A stretch of DNA of 64,000 nucleotides, from the NCBI RefSeq assembly GCF_036013645.1, contig NZ_CP107869.1:8990001-9054000 (forward strand). Direction: 5' to 3'. Shown here piece after piece: positions 26,620-35,342 of the stretch (position 1 is its first letter; every line of letters starts with the position of its first letter). The notes beneath the pieces were generated by a model. The model ran no database searches and was not told where the DNA came from. It saw only the letters and a list, made by a program, of their open reading frames with translations. Source of the stretch: Streptomyces sp. NBC_00490. Lineage in GTDB: Bacteria > Actinomycetota > Actinomycetes > Streptomycetales > Streptomycetaceae. The position numbers and the translations under genes were made by a program.

Positions 26620-27699
26620 ATGCGCAAGTCTTCCCTCCGCCGTAGCTGTGCGGCTCTCGCCGCCGGTACCTCGCTCGCCCTGGCCCTGACCGCCTGTGGT
26701 GGCACCACCAAGAAGGACGTCGCGGACGAGGGTGCCTCGGCCGCCTCCACCGCCAAGGCGGACCCGAACGCGGCCACCAAGAAGGGTCTGACGGTCGGCT
26801 TCCTGCCCAAGCAGGTCAACAACCCCTACTTCACCTCCGCGGACAAGGGCGGCGAGGCGGCCCTGAAGGAGCTGGGCTCCAGCTACAAGGAGGTCGGCCC
26901 GTCCAACGCCACCGACACCGCCGGCCAGGTGAGCTACGTCAACACGCTCACCCAGCAGCAGGTCGACGCGATGGCCATCTCCGCGCAGGACCCGGGCGCC
27001 CTGTGCACCGCGACCAAGCAGGCCATGAAGAACGACATCAAGGTCGTCACCTACGACTCCGACACCAAGGCCGACTGCCGCAACGCCTTCGTCTCGCAGG
27101 CCTCCGCCGAGGACCTCGGCCGCACCGAGGTGCAGCTGCTCGCCGAACAGATCGACTACAAGGGCGAGATCGCGATCCTGTCCGCCGCGCAGACGGCGAC
27201 GAACCAGAACACCTGGATCGACTTCATGAAGGACGAGCTGAAGGACCCCAAGTACAAGGACATCAAGCTCGTCAAGACCGCGTACGGCAACGACGACGCC
27301 CAGCAGTCCTTCCAGCAGACCCAGGGCCTGCTCCAGGAGTACCCGAACCTGAAGGGGATCATCTCCCCGACCACCGTCGGCATCAAGGCGGCGGCCCAGT
27401 ACCTGTCGGGCTCCAAGTACAAGGGCAAGGTCAAGCTGACCGGCCTCGGCACCCCCAACGACATGCGCAAGTACGTCAAGAACGGCACCGTCGAGGCGTT
27501 CGAGCTGTGGGACCCCTCCAAGCTCGGCGCGCTGGCCGCGCAGACGGCCGTGGCGCTGGTCTCGGGTCAGATCACCGGCAAGGAAGGCGAGACCTTCAAG
27601 GCCGGCGGCACCACCTACACCATCGGCAAGGACGGCGTGATCAACCTCGGCAAGCCGACCGTGTTCAACGCCAAGAACATCGACCAGTTCAACTTCTAG
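26620..27699 (+). CDS. rhamnose ABC importer, substrate-binding lipoprotein
   Basis: A periplasmic-binding-protein-like lipoprotein of 359 residues. The signal has positive MRKSSLRR, a hydrophobic core and lipobox LTAC at about residues 22-25. The mature part begins with a lysine- and alanine-rich linker, then GLTVGFLPKQVNNPYFTSADKGGEAALKELG, the usual opening of the RbsB class, and later GIISPTTVGIKAAAQYLSG and GLGTPNDMRKYVKNGTVEAFELWDPSKLG. It would bind L-rhamnose outside the cell for the two permeases. AAAGGA precedes the ATG; the longer frame from 26560 starts in repeat DNA. Confidence 0.93.
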   Translation: MRKSSLRRSCAALAAGTSLALALTACGGTTKKDVADEGASAASTAKADPNAATKKGLTVGFLPKQVNNPYFTSADKGGEAALKELGSSYKEVGPSNATDTAGQVSYVNTLTQQQVDAMAISAQDPGALCTATKQAMKNDIKVVTYDSDTKADCRNAFVSQASAEDLGRTEVQLLAEQIDYKGEIAILSAAQTATNQNTWIDFMKDELKDPKYKDIKLVKTAYGNDDAQQSFQQTQGLLQEYPNLKGIISPTTVGIKAAAQYLSGSKYKGKVKLTGLGTPNDMRKYVKNGTVEAFELWDPSKLGALAAQTAVALVSGQITGKEGETFKAGGTTYTIGKDGVINLGKPTVFNAKNIDQFNF

Positions 27700-27730
27700 T
27701 CCCCTCTGTCCCGCTGGGAGCTGGTACTTC

Positions 27731-28051
27731 ATGCAGCGCGTCTGTTTCCTGCTCAAGGTCCGTCAGGACAAGCTCGCCGAGTACCGCGAACGGCACGCCG
27801 CCGTGTGGCCGGAGATGCTCGAAGCGCTCTCGGCCACCGGCTGGCACAACTACTCGCTCTTCCTCAGAGACGACGGCCTGTTGGTCGGCTACCTGGAGAC
27901 CGAGGACTTCCAGGCCGCCCTCGACGGCATGGCGGCCGCCGAGGTCAACGCCCGCTGGCAGGCCGAGATGGCCCCGTTCTTCGAATCCCTCGACGGAACC
28001 CGCCCCGACGAGGCGATGAAACCGCTCACCGAAGTGTTCCACCTCGCCTGA
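27731..28051 (+). CDS. rhaM: L-rhamnose mutarotase
   Basis: A 106-residue protein of the RhaM family, a small ferredoxin-like fold that interconverts the alpha and beta anomers of L-rhamnose. It has QRVCFLLKVRQDKLAEYRERHAAVWPEMLEAL with the catalytic histidine, the HNYSLFLRDDG strand, and the WQAEMAPFF segment with conserved tryptophan and phenylalanine. Length and order match RhaM. It starts 31 bp after the binding-protein gene and belongs to the same transcription unit. Confidence 0.94.
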   Translation: MQRVCFLLKVRQDKLAEYRERHAAVWPEMLEALSATGWHNYSLFLRDDGLLVGYLETEDFQAALDGMAAAEVNARWQAEMAPFFESLDGTRPDEAMKPLTEVFHLA

Positions 28052-28094
28052 TCCCACCCGCGCTTCCCGCTCGCCGACAATGGAGTCCCCCGAG

Positions 28095-29519
28095 ATGAAG
28101 AGACGTACGCTGCTGGGCGCCGCCCTCGCCGGTGCCGTGATGACCCCCGCCCTCGGCGCCGGCACCGCCCGCGCCGCCGACCCCGGCCCCTCGGTCACCC
28201 GGACCGGCACCACCACGCTCGACAGCCAGGCCGTCTTCTTCGTCTCCTACGACGGCCTCGTCAACAACAACTCGTTCCAGAAGAACGGTCTGCTGACCTA
28301 CAAGGGCTACCAGTACGCCGTCTGGTACACCGCCGACAAGAACGCCGTCGTCGGACGCCGCGTCCTCGGCGGCAGCACCTGGTCGACGGTCCAGGTCGGT
28401 CACACCCTCAAGGCCAGCGACTCCCACAACGTCATCTCCATGGGCGTCTCCAAGGTCGACGGCCGCCTCCACCTCAACATGGACTCCCACAGCGACGGCT
28501 TCACCTACGTCAAGTCGGTGGCCGGGCTCATGGACAACCCGTCCGGACTGAGCTGGACCGCGAGCCGGTTCGGCGCGCCGCAGTCCACCCTCGACGGCCT
28601 CGCCCTCACCTCGCAGTTCACCTACCCGCAGTTCATCTCCACCCCCGACGGCAAGCTCCAGCTCAGCTACCGCGTCGCCATATCCGGAAACGGCCGCAAC
28701 GCCCTTGCCGAGTACGACGGTTCGACCTGGACGAACCTCGGCGAGTGGTCCAGCTCCACCGGCACCTACACCAGCGAGCACGGCTCCTCCACGGCCCGCA
28801 ACATGTACCTGCACGGCATCGACTACGACGTCAACGGCCGGCTGCACTCCTTCTTCACCTGGCGCGAGCAGAACGGCGCCGTGATGTGCTCCAGCGGCGG
28901 CATCACCAACCACGACACCGGCTACGTCTACTCCGACGACCGCGGCCGCACCTGGCGCAACAACGCCGGCACCGTCGTCGGCACCACCGGCGGCTCCGAC
29001 AAGGTCGCCGTCACCGACTCCGGCCTCGTCATCGACGCGCTCAACCCGGACCACTCCCTGATGAACCAGGAGAGCCAGGCCACCGACTCCGCCGGCCGGC
29101 CGCACGCGATCATCAGCTACGTGCCCGGGCGGTTCGGCCAGTGCACCACCAACTACGTGTCCGACCGGACCGCGAACGGCCGGGCGTTCCACCTCCGCAA
29201 GAACGCGTCGGGCACCTGGCAGAAGACCGAGATACCGGTGGTGCTCGGCTCCAGCCAGCGCACCAGACTCGTCCTGGACAAGTACGACAACGCGTACGCG
29301 GTCTTCCCGTTCGGCCGGATCGCCGGAGCCTCCGCGGCCTCCGGATACACCGACTGGAAGATCCTCTTCGACGGCAGCGGCCTCAACGCGTTCGGCGAGG
29401 TCGTGATCGACGAGATGCGGATCAAGGCCGACAACGTCCTGTCCGTCATGTACCAGGAGAAGTCCAGCGGAACCACGCCCTCGGCACTGCACGTCGTCGA
29501 CTTCGCGCTGCCCGCCTGA
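28095..29519 (+). CDS. secreted BNR_4 beta-propeller enzyme, probable rhamnose-releasing
   Basis: A protein of 474 residues with a Tat-like signal (MKRRTLLGAALAG and an AxA cleavage site near residue 29). The rest is a seven-bladed propeller of the BNR_4 type: SYDGLVNNNSFQKNG, WYTADKNAVVGRR, SHNVISMGVSKVDGRLHLNMDSH, TYPQFISTPDGKLQLSYR, HGIDYDVNGRLHSFFTWRE, and YVYSDDRGRTWRNN. Members of this fold include GH145 and PL42 enzymes acting on L-Rha-alpha-1,4-GlcA ends, and PL24/PL25 ulvan lyases. Position behind rhaM suggests it frees L-rhamnose from plant or algal glycans. Start at ATG 28095 because GGAG lies nine bases before; an in-frame ATG is also at 28080. Confidence 0.8.
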   Translation: MKRRTLLGAALAGAVMTPALGAGTARAADPGPSVTRTGTTTLDSQAVFFVSYDGLVNNNSFQKNGLLTYKGYQYAVWYTADKNAVVGRRVLGGSTWSTVQVGHTLKASDSHNVISMGVSKVDGRLHLNMDSHSDGFTYVKSVAGLMDNPSGLSWTASRFGAPQSTLDGLALTSQFTYPQFISTPDGKLQLSYRVAISGNGRNALAEYDGSTWTNLGEWSSSTGTYTSEHGSSTARNMYLHGIDYDVNGRLHSFFTWREQNGAVMCSSGGITNHDTGYVYSDDRGRTWRNNAGTVVGTTGGSDKVAVTDSGLVIDALNPDHSLMNQESQATDSAGRPHAIISYVPGRFGQCTTNYVSDRTANGRAFHLRKNASGTWQKTEIPVVLGSSQRTRLVLDKYDNAYAVFPFGRIAGASAASGYTDWKILFDGSGLNAFGEVVIDEMRIKADNVLSVMYQEKSSGTTPSALHVVDFALPA

Positions 29520-29598
29520 CCGAAGTCGTCCTGGAGCGGCGTGCCGGTACTGTGAAGGCCTGCCCGCCGCTCCTTGTTCACCTGGAGGTCCCTGCCCG

Positions 29599-30624
29599 AT
29601 GGCCCAGTCGGTGGGTATCAAGGACGTCGCCCGTGCCGCCGGAGTCTCGGTGGGCACGGTGTCGAACGTGATCAACCGTCCGGACTCCGTCGCCACCGAG
29701 ACCCGGGCCCGGGTCCTGTCCGCGATCGACCGGCTCGGTTACGTCCGCAGCGAGTCCGCGCGCCAACTGCGCGCGGGCCGCAGCCGGATCATGGGGCTGC
29801 TCGTCCTCGACATGGGCAACCCGTTCTTCGTGGACGTCGCGCGCGGCGCCGAACGGGCCGCCCGTGACGCCGGGCTCGGCGTGATGGTCTGCAACAGTGC
29901 GCAGAGCCCCGGCGAGGAGGCCGAGTACCTCTCGCTCTTCGCCGAACAGCGGGTCCGGGGCGTCCTGCTCACCCCCGCCGACGCGACCGGCCGCAACATC
30001 GAGAGCTTCCGGCGCCACGGCATCCCCTTCGTCCTCGTCGACCGCGTCGCGGAGGGGACCACGGAGTGCTCCGTCTCCGTCGACGACGTCGCGGGCGGCG
30101 CCCTCGCCGTACGCCATCTCATCGACGCCGGACACCGCTCCATCGCGTACGTCAGCGGCCCGCCCGGCTTCAACCAGGTCCGCGACCGTCGCACCGGCGC
30201 CCTCAACGCGCTCGCCGAGGCCGGCCTCGCCCCCGGCGTACTGCGCGAACTGCCCACCGAACGCCTCGACGTCGCCGCGGGACGGGACGCCGGCGCCCGC
30301 CTTCTGGGCCTCGCCGACCGCCCCACCGCCGTCTTCTGCGCCAACGACCTGCTGGCCCTGGGTGTGCTCCAGGCGATGTACGCGGCCGGGATAAACGTCC
30401 CCGACGACCTCGCCATCGTCGGCTACGACGACATCGAGTTCGCCGCCGCCGCGGCCGTCCCGCTCACCTCGGTCCGCCAGCCCGCCGTCACCATGGGCGC
30501 CCTGGCCGCGGAACTGCTGCTGGAGGAGACGGAGACGGAGACCGTGACGCGCCGGCACGAACACCGGCGAGTGGTGCTCCAGCCGGAACTGGTCGTACGG
30601 CGCTCGAGTCTCTCCGCCCGCTGA
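29599..30624 (+). CDS. LacI-family transcriptional regulator of rhamnose genes
   Basis: A LacI/GalR regulator of 341 residues with the N-terminal HTH and hinge (IKDVARAAGVSVGTVSNVINRPDSVATETRARVLSAIDRLGYVRSESARQLRAG) and a periplasmic-binding-like effector domain (GLLVLDMGNPFFVDVARGAERAARDAG, VFCANDLLALGVLQAM, VGYDDIEFAAAAAVPLTSVRQP). GGAGG precedes the ATG. It is the last gene of the rightward rha arm, 79 bp after the propeller enzyme. The LacI-type operators at 22719-22769 and 22924-22935 are its likely targets, with rhamnose or a product of it as inducer. Confidence 0.92.
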   Translation: MAQSVGIKDVARAAGVSVGTVSNVINRPDSVATETRARVLSAIDRLGYVRSESARQLRAGRSRIMGLLVLDMGNPFFVDVARGAERAARDAGLGVMVCNSAQSPGEEAEYLSLFAEQRVRGVLLTPADATGRNIESFRRHGIPFVLVDRVAEGTTECSVSVDDVAGGALAVRHLIDAGHRSIAYVSGPPGFNQVRDRRTGALNALAEAGLAPGVLRELPTERLDVAAGRDAGARLLGLADRPTAVFCANDLLALGVLQAMYAAGINVPDDLAIVGYDDIEFAAAAAVPLTSVRQPAVTMGALAAELLLEETETETVTRRHEHRRVVLQPELVVRRSSLSAR

Positions 30625-30727
30625 TCCACCGGTCCGTACGATTTCATGATCCCGGGGATCGGATATCGGACGGCCATGTGCTGAACTGGGACGTGCCTGA
30701 AGTAGTCCGTCCGTCCCGGGAGCCCTG

Positions 30728-32029
30728 TTGACCGCGACCTACCGCCAGCCCGGCGTCGTCCTCACCGACCGCCGCTTCACCGTGCCGCTCGACCACGACG
30801 ACCCCACGGGGGAGAAGATCGAGCTCTACGCCCGTGAGGTGGTCGCCGGGGAGAAGGCGCAGCAGAACCTGCCGTGGCTGGTCTACCTCCAGGGCGGACC
30901 CGGCTTCGGTGCGAACCGCTTCGTCGGCAGGCCCGCCTGGCTGGGCCGTGCCCTCAAGGAGTTCCGGGTCCTGCTCCTGGACCAGCGCGGCACCGGCCAC
31001 TCCACACCCGCCAACCGCCAGACGCTCCCGCTGCGCGGCGGCCCCGCCGAGCAGGCCGACTACCTCACGCACTTCCGCCACGACTCGATCGTCCGCGACT
31101 GCGAGGCGATCCGCCCCCGGCTCACCGGCGGCGCCCCCTGGACCGTCCTCGGCCAGAGCTTCGGCGGCTTCTGCGCGGTGAACTACCTCTCCACCGCCCC
31201 CGAAGGCCTCGCCGCCGCCGTGATCACCGGTGGTCTGCCCTCCCTCGACGCCCACGCCGACGACGTCTACCGCGCCGCCTACCCGCGCATCGAGCGCAAG
31301 GTCGCCGCGCACTACGCCCGCTACCCGCAGGACGTCGAGCGCGCCCGCCGTATCGCCGACCATCTCCTCCACCACGAGGTGACCCTGCCGAACGGCTACC
31401 GCCTCACCGTCGAGGCCTTCCAGTCCCTCGGTATCCTCCTCGGCGGCGGCGAGGGCAGCCATCGGCTGCACTTCCTCCTGGAGGAAGCCTTCGTCCGCAC
31501 CCCGAACGGCCCGGCGCTCTCCGACGCCTTCCAGGAAGAGGTCCAGGGCCTCCTCTCGTACGCGGGCCACCCGCTCTACGCCCTCGTCCACGAGGCGATC
31601 TACGGCCAGGACGCCCGGCCCACGAACTGGTCGGCCGAGCGTGTGCGCGCCGAGTTCCCGCAGTTCGACGCCGCCAAGACGCTCGCGGGCGACGGACCGC
31701 TGCTGTTCACCGGTGAGTCCATCCACCCCTGGATGTTCGAGACCGACCCGGCGCTGCGCCCGCTGCGCGAGACCGCCGAACTCCTCGCCGCCCGCACCGA
31801 CTGGACGCCGCTGTACGACAGTGCCCGGCTCGCCGCCAACGAGGTCCCCGTCGCCGCGGCCGTCTACCACGACGACATGTACGTCGACACCGCCCACTCC
31901 CTGGACACCGCCCGCTCGATCCGCGGCCTGCGCACCTGGGTCACCGACGAGTTCGAGCACGACGGCGTCCGGGCCGGCGGCCCCCGCGTCCTGGACCGAC
32001 TGCTGGCACTCGCGCGCGACGAGGCGTGA
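30728..32029 (+). CDS. alpha/beta hydrolase, proline iminopeptidase type (S33)
   Basis: A cytoplasmic peptidase of 433 residues. The alpha/beta hydrolase core has the oxyanion-hole region YLQGGPGFGANR, LLLDQRGTGHSTPAN, and the nucleophile elbow GQSFGGF at about residue 142. An inserted helical cap and the C-terminal aspartate/histidine region (VYHDDMYVDTAHSLD) follow, as in prolyl aminopeptidases. These enzymes remove N-terminal proline from peptides. The start is TTG at 30728, seven bases after GGGAG. It stands alone or leads the PIG-L gene, which begins 28 bp after its stop. Confidence 0.9.
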   Translation: MTATYRQPGVVLTDRRFTVPLDHDDPTGEKIELYAREVVAGEKAQQNLPWLVYLQGGPGFGANRFVGRPAWLGRALKEFRVLLLDQRGTGHSTPANRQTLPLRGGPAEQADYLTHFRHDSIVRDCEAIRPRLTGGAPWTVLGQSFGGFCAVNYLSTAPEGLAAAVITGGLPSLDAHADDVYRAAYPRIERKVAAHYARYPQDVERARRIADHLLHHEVTLPNGYRLTVEAFQSLGILLGGGEGSHRLHFLLEEAFVRTPNGPALSDAFQEEVQGLLSYAGHPLYALVHEAIYGQDARPTNWSAERVRAEFPQFDAAKTLAGDGPLLFTGESIHPWMFETDPALRPLRETAELLAARTDWTPLYDSARLAANEVPVAAAVYHDDMYVDTAHSLDTARSIRGLRTWVTDEFEHDGVRAGGPRVLDRLLALARDEA

Positions 32030-32057
32030 CGCCGGGGGCGCGGATTAGTCTCGGACC

Positions 32058-32804
32058 ATGACAGAGCCGACGCCCACTCAGCTTCTGCCCATGCCCGAGG
32101 ACTGGGAGCGCGCCCTCGCGGTCGTGGCCCACCCGGACGACCTGGAGTACGGCTGCTCGGCCGCGATCGCCGCCTGGACCGACGGTGGCCGAGAGGTCGC
32201 CTACGTCCTCGCGACCCGCGGCGAGGCAGGCATCGACACCCTGGAGCCCGACAAGTGCGGTCCGCTGCGTGAACGGGAGCAGCGGGCCAGCGCGGCGGTC
32301 GTCGGGGTGTCGACGGTGGAGTTGTTCCTCGACCACGAGGACGGTGTGATCGAGTACGGCCTCGCCCTGCGCCGCGACATCGCCGCCGCGATCCGCCGCC
32401 ACCGTCCGGAACTGGTGATCACCCTCAACCACCGCGACACCTGGGGCGGCGTCGCCTGGAACACCCCGGACCATGTCGCGGTGGGCCGCGCGACCCTGGA
32501 CGCGGCCGCCGACGCCGGCAACCGCTGGATCTTCCCGGAGCTGCGGGAACAGGGCCTGGAGCCGTGGAACGGCGTCCGCTGGGTGGCCGTCGCGGGTTCG
32601 TCGACCCCCACCCACGCGGCGGACGCGTCGGCCGGTCTGGACCGCGCGGTGCGCTCACTGCTCGAACACCGCACGTACATCGAGGCGTTGACGAGCGAGG
32701 ACCCGGAGACGTATGCCCGCGGCTTCCTGAGCGGGAACGCCGAGGCGACGGGCGAGCGGTTCGGCGGAAAGCCGGCCGTGGCGTTCGAACTGTTCAGTCG
32801 GTAG
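32058..32804 (+). CDS. PIG-L family deacetylase
   Basis: A metal-dependent N-acetyl-sugar deacetylase of 248 residues. The zinc motif AHPDDLEYG is near residue 24, VLATRGEAG and ELFLDHEDGVIEY follow, and NTPDHVAVGRA carries the third ligand histidine. MshB and Mca, which act in mycothiol metabolism, are in this family, but this protein is shorter than either, so its substrate remains open. No signal peptide. It starts 28 bp after the peptidase gene. Confidence 0.9.
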   Translation: MTEPTPTQLLPMPEDWERALAVVAHPDDLEYGCSAAIAAWTDGGREVAYVLATRGEAGIDTLEPDKCGPLREREQRASAAVVGVSTVELFLDHEDGVIEYGLALRRDIAAAIRRHRPELVITLNHRDTWGGVAWNTPDHVAVGRATLDAAADAGNRWIFPELREQGLEPWNGVRWVAVAGSSTPTHAADASAGLDRAVRSLLEHRTYIEALTSEDPETYARGFLSGNAEATGERFGGKPAVAFELFSR

Positions 32805-32861
32805 CGAGAACTGACACCCCTGTACGTGTGTGCGAGCGGCGCGGCTATCCTCGTTCGACCG

Positions 32862-33620
32862 ATGAGCAGGGCGACCACGCCCGTGTGCAGGACGAGGGAC
32901 CCGGAGTTGAGTCGGATACGTGTCGCGCTGGGGCTCGGCGCGGTCTCCATGGGCACGGCGTGGGCCATCGGTGGGGTGGCGGGTCTGCGGGAGGTCGTGG
33001 CCGTCCTGTCGGTGGCGGTACCGGCGGTGCTGGTCCTGGCTGGCGTCGTGCTGGTGCTGCGGGCGGCCGTGCCGCGCGGGCAACTGGGAGGACCCCTGGC
33101 CCTTATGGGCGTAGGCATCGCTGTCCTCGCGCTCAGATTCGACGTGCCGCACGTGCCGGACCTGTCGCGTCAGGCTCCGGTCGTACTCATTCTGGGGGGA
33201 GTCTTCGTGGCGCTGTTCCGTGGACGGCCCGGCACCGGCATCGACACCGGGGTCAGGCGATACACCTCGCTGCTCTACCCACCCGCCCGTCCGCCGATGG
33301 CGGGCACCGCGCCCAAGAAGCTCATCCTGCGGGCCCTGCTGTTCGGCACGGTACGCATCGACCTCTCGGGCAGCGACTTCCCTCTGGAGCCGCGCCTGGT
33401 CGTCGACATCACGGTCCTGTGGGCACGCGTCGAGATCAAACTGCCCTCCGACTGGACGGTCCTGGCGGGGCGGGTCGAGCTGACCTCCGGGGTGAGGTTC
33501 TCGGGGGACCTGTCGCAGCCGGACTTCGCGTCCCCACTTCCGGCCCAGGGCGAGGCGAAGACAGTCGTGGTGAACGTACAGGGGCTAGGCGGAGCCGTCT
33601 CCCTGACCCGTGGCGCCTGA
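32862..33620 (+). CDS. hypothetical membrane protein
   Basis: A protein of 252 residues with four N-terminal membrane helices in about 100 residues, then a soluble C-terminal half. The latter reads ILRALLFGTVRIDLSGSDFPLEPRLVVDITVLWARVEIKLPSDWTV, which resembles the LiaF/DUF2154-type beta-helix domain of cell-wall stress proteins. A TATCCT box at 32846-32851 lies ten bases before the ATG at 32862, so the transcript may be nearly leaderless; this favours that start over the longer frame from 32826. Its 3' end overlaps the convergent gene by 36 bp. Confidence 0.7.
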   Translation: MSRATTPVCRTRDPELSRIRVALGLGAVSMGTAWAIGGVAGLREVVAVLSVAVPAVLVLAGVVLVLRAAVPRGQLGGPLALMGVGIAVLALRFDVPHVPDLSRQAPVVLILGGVFVALFRGRPGTGIDTGVRRYTSLLYPPARPPMAGTAPKKLILRALLFGTVRIDLSGSDFPLEPRLVVDITVLWARVEIKLPSDWTVLAGRVELTSGVRFSGDLSQPDFASPLPAQGEAKTVVVNVQGLGGAVSLTRGA

Positions 33621-34655
33621 GGCGGGGCAACTGGGATCCGGGTGATCGTAGGCAACGCCGAGAAGCTCGTCCTTGGCCAGTGTCTTGGGGCTGGCGAAGA
33701 ACTCCGTGAGCACCCTGTTCCACTCGTACTCCTCAGCCGGAGTGGAAGGAAGCTTGAGGTGGAGCGCCGTCAGCATGTCGAACCGGTGCAGGTCGAACGC
33801 GGCGGCCAGTAGCTCCCCGTGATCGGCAGCCACCCGCATGGAGCCACGATAGGCCGCGACGCTCAACAATGCGGTCACGAACGGTGCCAGGCTCCAGGCG
33901 TCGAGTCGGCCCAGCAGGGGAGCGCCGGCCAGAGTGGCGAGCGCGAAGCAGACGCTCAGCGCGCAGGTGGTGTCGAGCAGGTCCAGTTGCTGGTTGACGG
34001 CGGTGGTGAGCTTGGGGGAGAGCTGCGGATACAGGCGGTGGGACACGCTTGCCAGATCCAGCCCGTACCGCCTGCCGCTCGTGTCCTCGCCCTCCCGCAG
34101 GATGTTGCCGAGCATGGTCGGCATCAGCCTGTCGTCGTCACCCTCGGCGGCGCTGGGGATCGGATGCGGACCGGTGGGATAGCGCAGCATCCGGTTCTCA
34201 GCCCGTGCCGCGATACGAGCGGCTCGGCTCCTGCGGCGCGCGAGGTCCACCACGTCGGCGAAGTCTGTTCCCGATGCGTCGGGTACCGCGATGTCGCTGA
34301 CCACCACGGCCGTGTGCAGGCGTCGCCGGTGCCGCTCGGTGGCGAACGCCGCGGCCACCTCCGGGACCGCCCGTCCCTGCCAGTAGCCTTCGAGTATCTG
34401 CACGAGGGCGACCTGGAAGGGACGCAGCAACAGTCCGACGAGGAGGCACCCGAAGGCAGCGAGGGCGAGCCAGGTGGGATCCTGTTTCACCACGTGAGCC
34501 AGATGGACGGCGTCACCCGCGTACGCGCCGGAGGTGACCAGCGCGGTCACATAGCCGGCGAGGACGGCGACGGGCAACACGCTCACCACGGTGAAACGGG
34601 CGCCGCCGAGAGCCTTACCGGCAGCCTGCGAAAGCCCGGACAACACAGGTCTCAT
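33585..34655 (-). CDS. hypothetical membrane protein
   Basis: A protein of 356 residues with two N-terminal membrane helices (VVSVLPVAVLAGYVTALVTSGAYAG and WLALAAFGCLLVGLLLRPFQVALVQ), a soluble central region, and two more hydrophobic stretches near residues 255-290. No catalytic motif is seen. The start at ATG 34655 is fixed by its ATGA overlap with the upstream zinc-ribbon gene; the longer frame to 34721 would run through that gene. So the two are translationally coupled. The 3' end overlaps the opposite gene by 36 bp. Confidence 0.7.
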   Translation of the reverse strand: MRPVLSGLSQAAGKALGGARFTVVSVLPVAVLAGYVTALVTSGAYAGDAVHLAHVVKQDPTWLALAAFGCLLVGLLLRPFQVALVQILEGYWQGRAVPEVAAAFATERHRRRLHTAVVVSDIAVPDASGTDFADVVDLARRRSRAARIAARAENRMLRYPTGPHPIPSAAEGDDDRLMPTMLGNILREGEDTSGRRYGLDLASVSHRLYPQLSPKLTTAVNQQLDLLDTTCALSVCFALATLAGAPLLGRLDAWSLAPFVTALLSVAAYRGSMRVAADHGELLAAAFDLHRFDMLTALHLKLPSTPAEEYEWNRVLTEFFASPKTLAKDELLGVAYDHPDPSCPASGATGQGDGSA

Positions 34656-34825
34656 CCTCCAGACGGCGACTGCGGACCGGCCGAGCCGTCGGGGACCATC
34701 GGCGTGCCGCACCGCGGACAACTGGGAACGCCGGGACGCCCTTTGGGGGACGAGCCCGTACCGCCGCAGGCCGAGTCAGGGCAGCTGTAGACCCGACGGC
34801 CCGCCCCGCGCCGACCGCGCGACAT
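34652..34825 (-). CDS. small zinc-ribbon protein
   Basis: A protein of 57 residues with two cysteine pairs: YSCPDSACGGTG and PSCPRCGTPMVPDG. They form a minimal zinc ribbon, with a basic N terminus (MSRGRRGAGRR) and a proline/serine tail. GGGGA lies before the ATG at 34825. The stop overlaps the start of the membrane-protein gene by ATGA, which shows it is a real gene despite its size. It could bind nucleic acid or serve as a small partner of the membrane protein; no function is known to me. Confidence 0.68.
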   Translation of the reverse strand: MSRGRRGAGRRVYSCPDSACGGTGSSPKGRPGVPSCPRCGTPMVPDGSAGPQSPSGG

Positions 34826-34993
34826 GCTCGAGTCCCCGTACCTGAACACGAGCACGCCCAGCACCGCGACGAGGCGAATCCCCAACGTGACGCGGAACCG
34901 AACGCGCACCTCGTGCTCCCCCGGGCAGAACGGCAGTGCGCCCAAGTATGCGACGTGTACATGCCTCCCGGTAAGACGTTTCCGCGGTCTGAC

Positions 34994-35194
34994 TCAGGCG
35001 GCCACGACCAGCGTCCCGACCGCACGCTGCGGGCTCACCACCCGGCCGTCCGGGAGGAGTTCGCCGGTGTCGTCGAAGACGATCGTGCCGTTGCACAGCA
35101 GGTGCCAGCCCTGTTCCGGGTGGGACGACACGATGATCGCGGCGTGGTGGTTCGTGCTGTCGGCGGTGGGGCACGCGGGCTGGTGGCTGCACAT
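34994..35194 (-). CDS. DUF5999 family protein
   Basis: A protein of 66 residues that starts MCSHQPACPTADSTNHHAA and continues VVSSHPEQGWHLLCNGTIVFDDTGELLPDGRVV (read with IIVSSHPEQGW). This is the full pattern of the DUF5999 family, common and often multi-copy in streptomycetes. The Cys/His-rich start could bind metal. GGAGAG precedes the ATG. Function unknown. Confidence 0.88.
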   Translation of the reverse strand: MCSHQPACPTADSTNHHAAIIVSSHPEQGWHLLCNGTIVFDDTGELLPDGRVVSPQRAVGTLVVAA

Positions 35195-35342
35195 GACGTC
35201 TCTCCACGGTTTTCGGGCGGGGTGGTTCTCCTGGTTCCGTCGGCCTGCTTCTCAGTGGTAGCCGACTTTGTTTTCTCTTGTATGTAGAGACCCCCACAGG
35301 GCGAGAAATTCATCGGTGAGGTTTGTTCCGTATGCTGGAAAC

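Noticed and set aside
30648..30660. Palindrome GATCCCGGGGATC before the S33 peptidase gene
   Set aside because: Short palindromes made of G and C are frequent in such DNA, and no regulator or second copy supports it.
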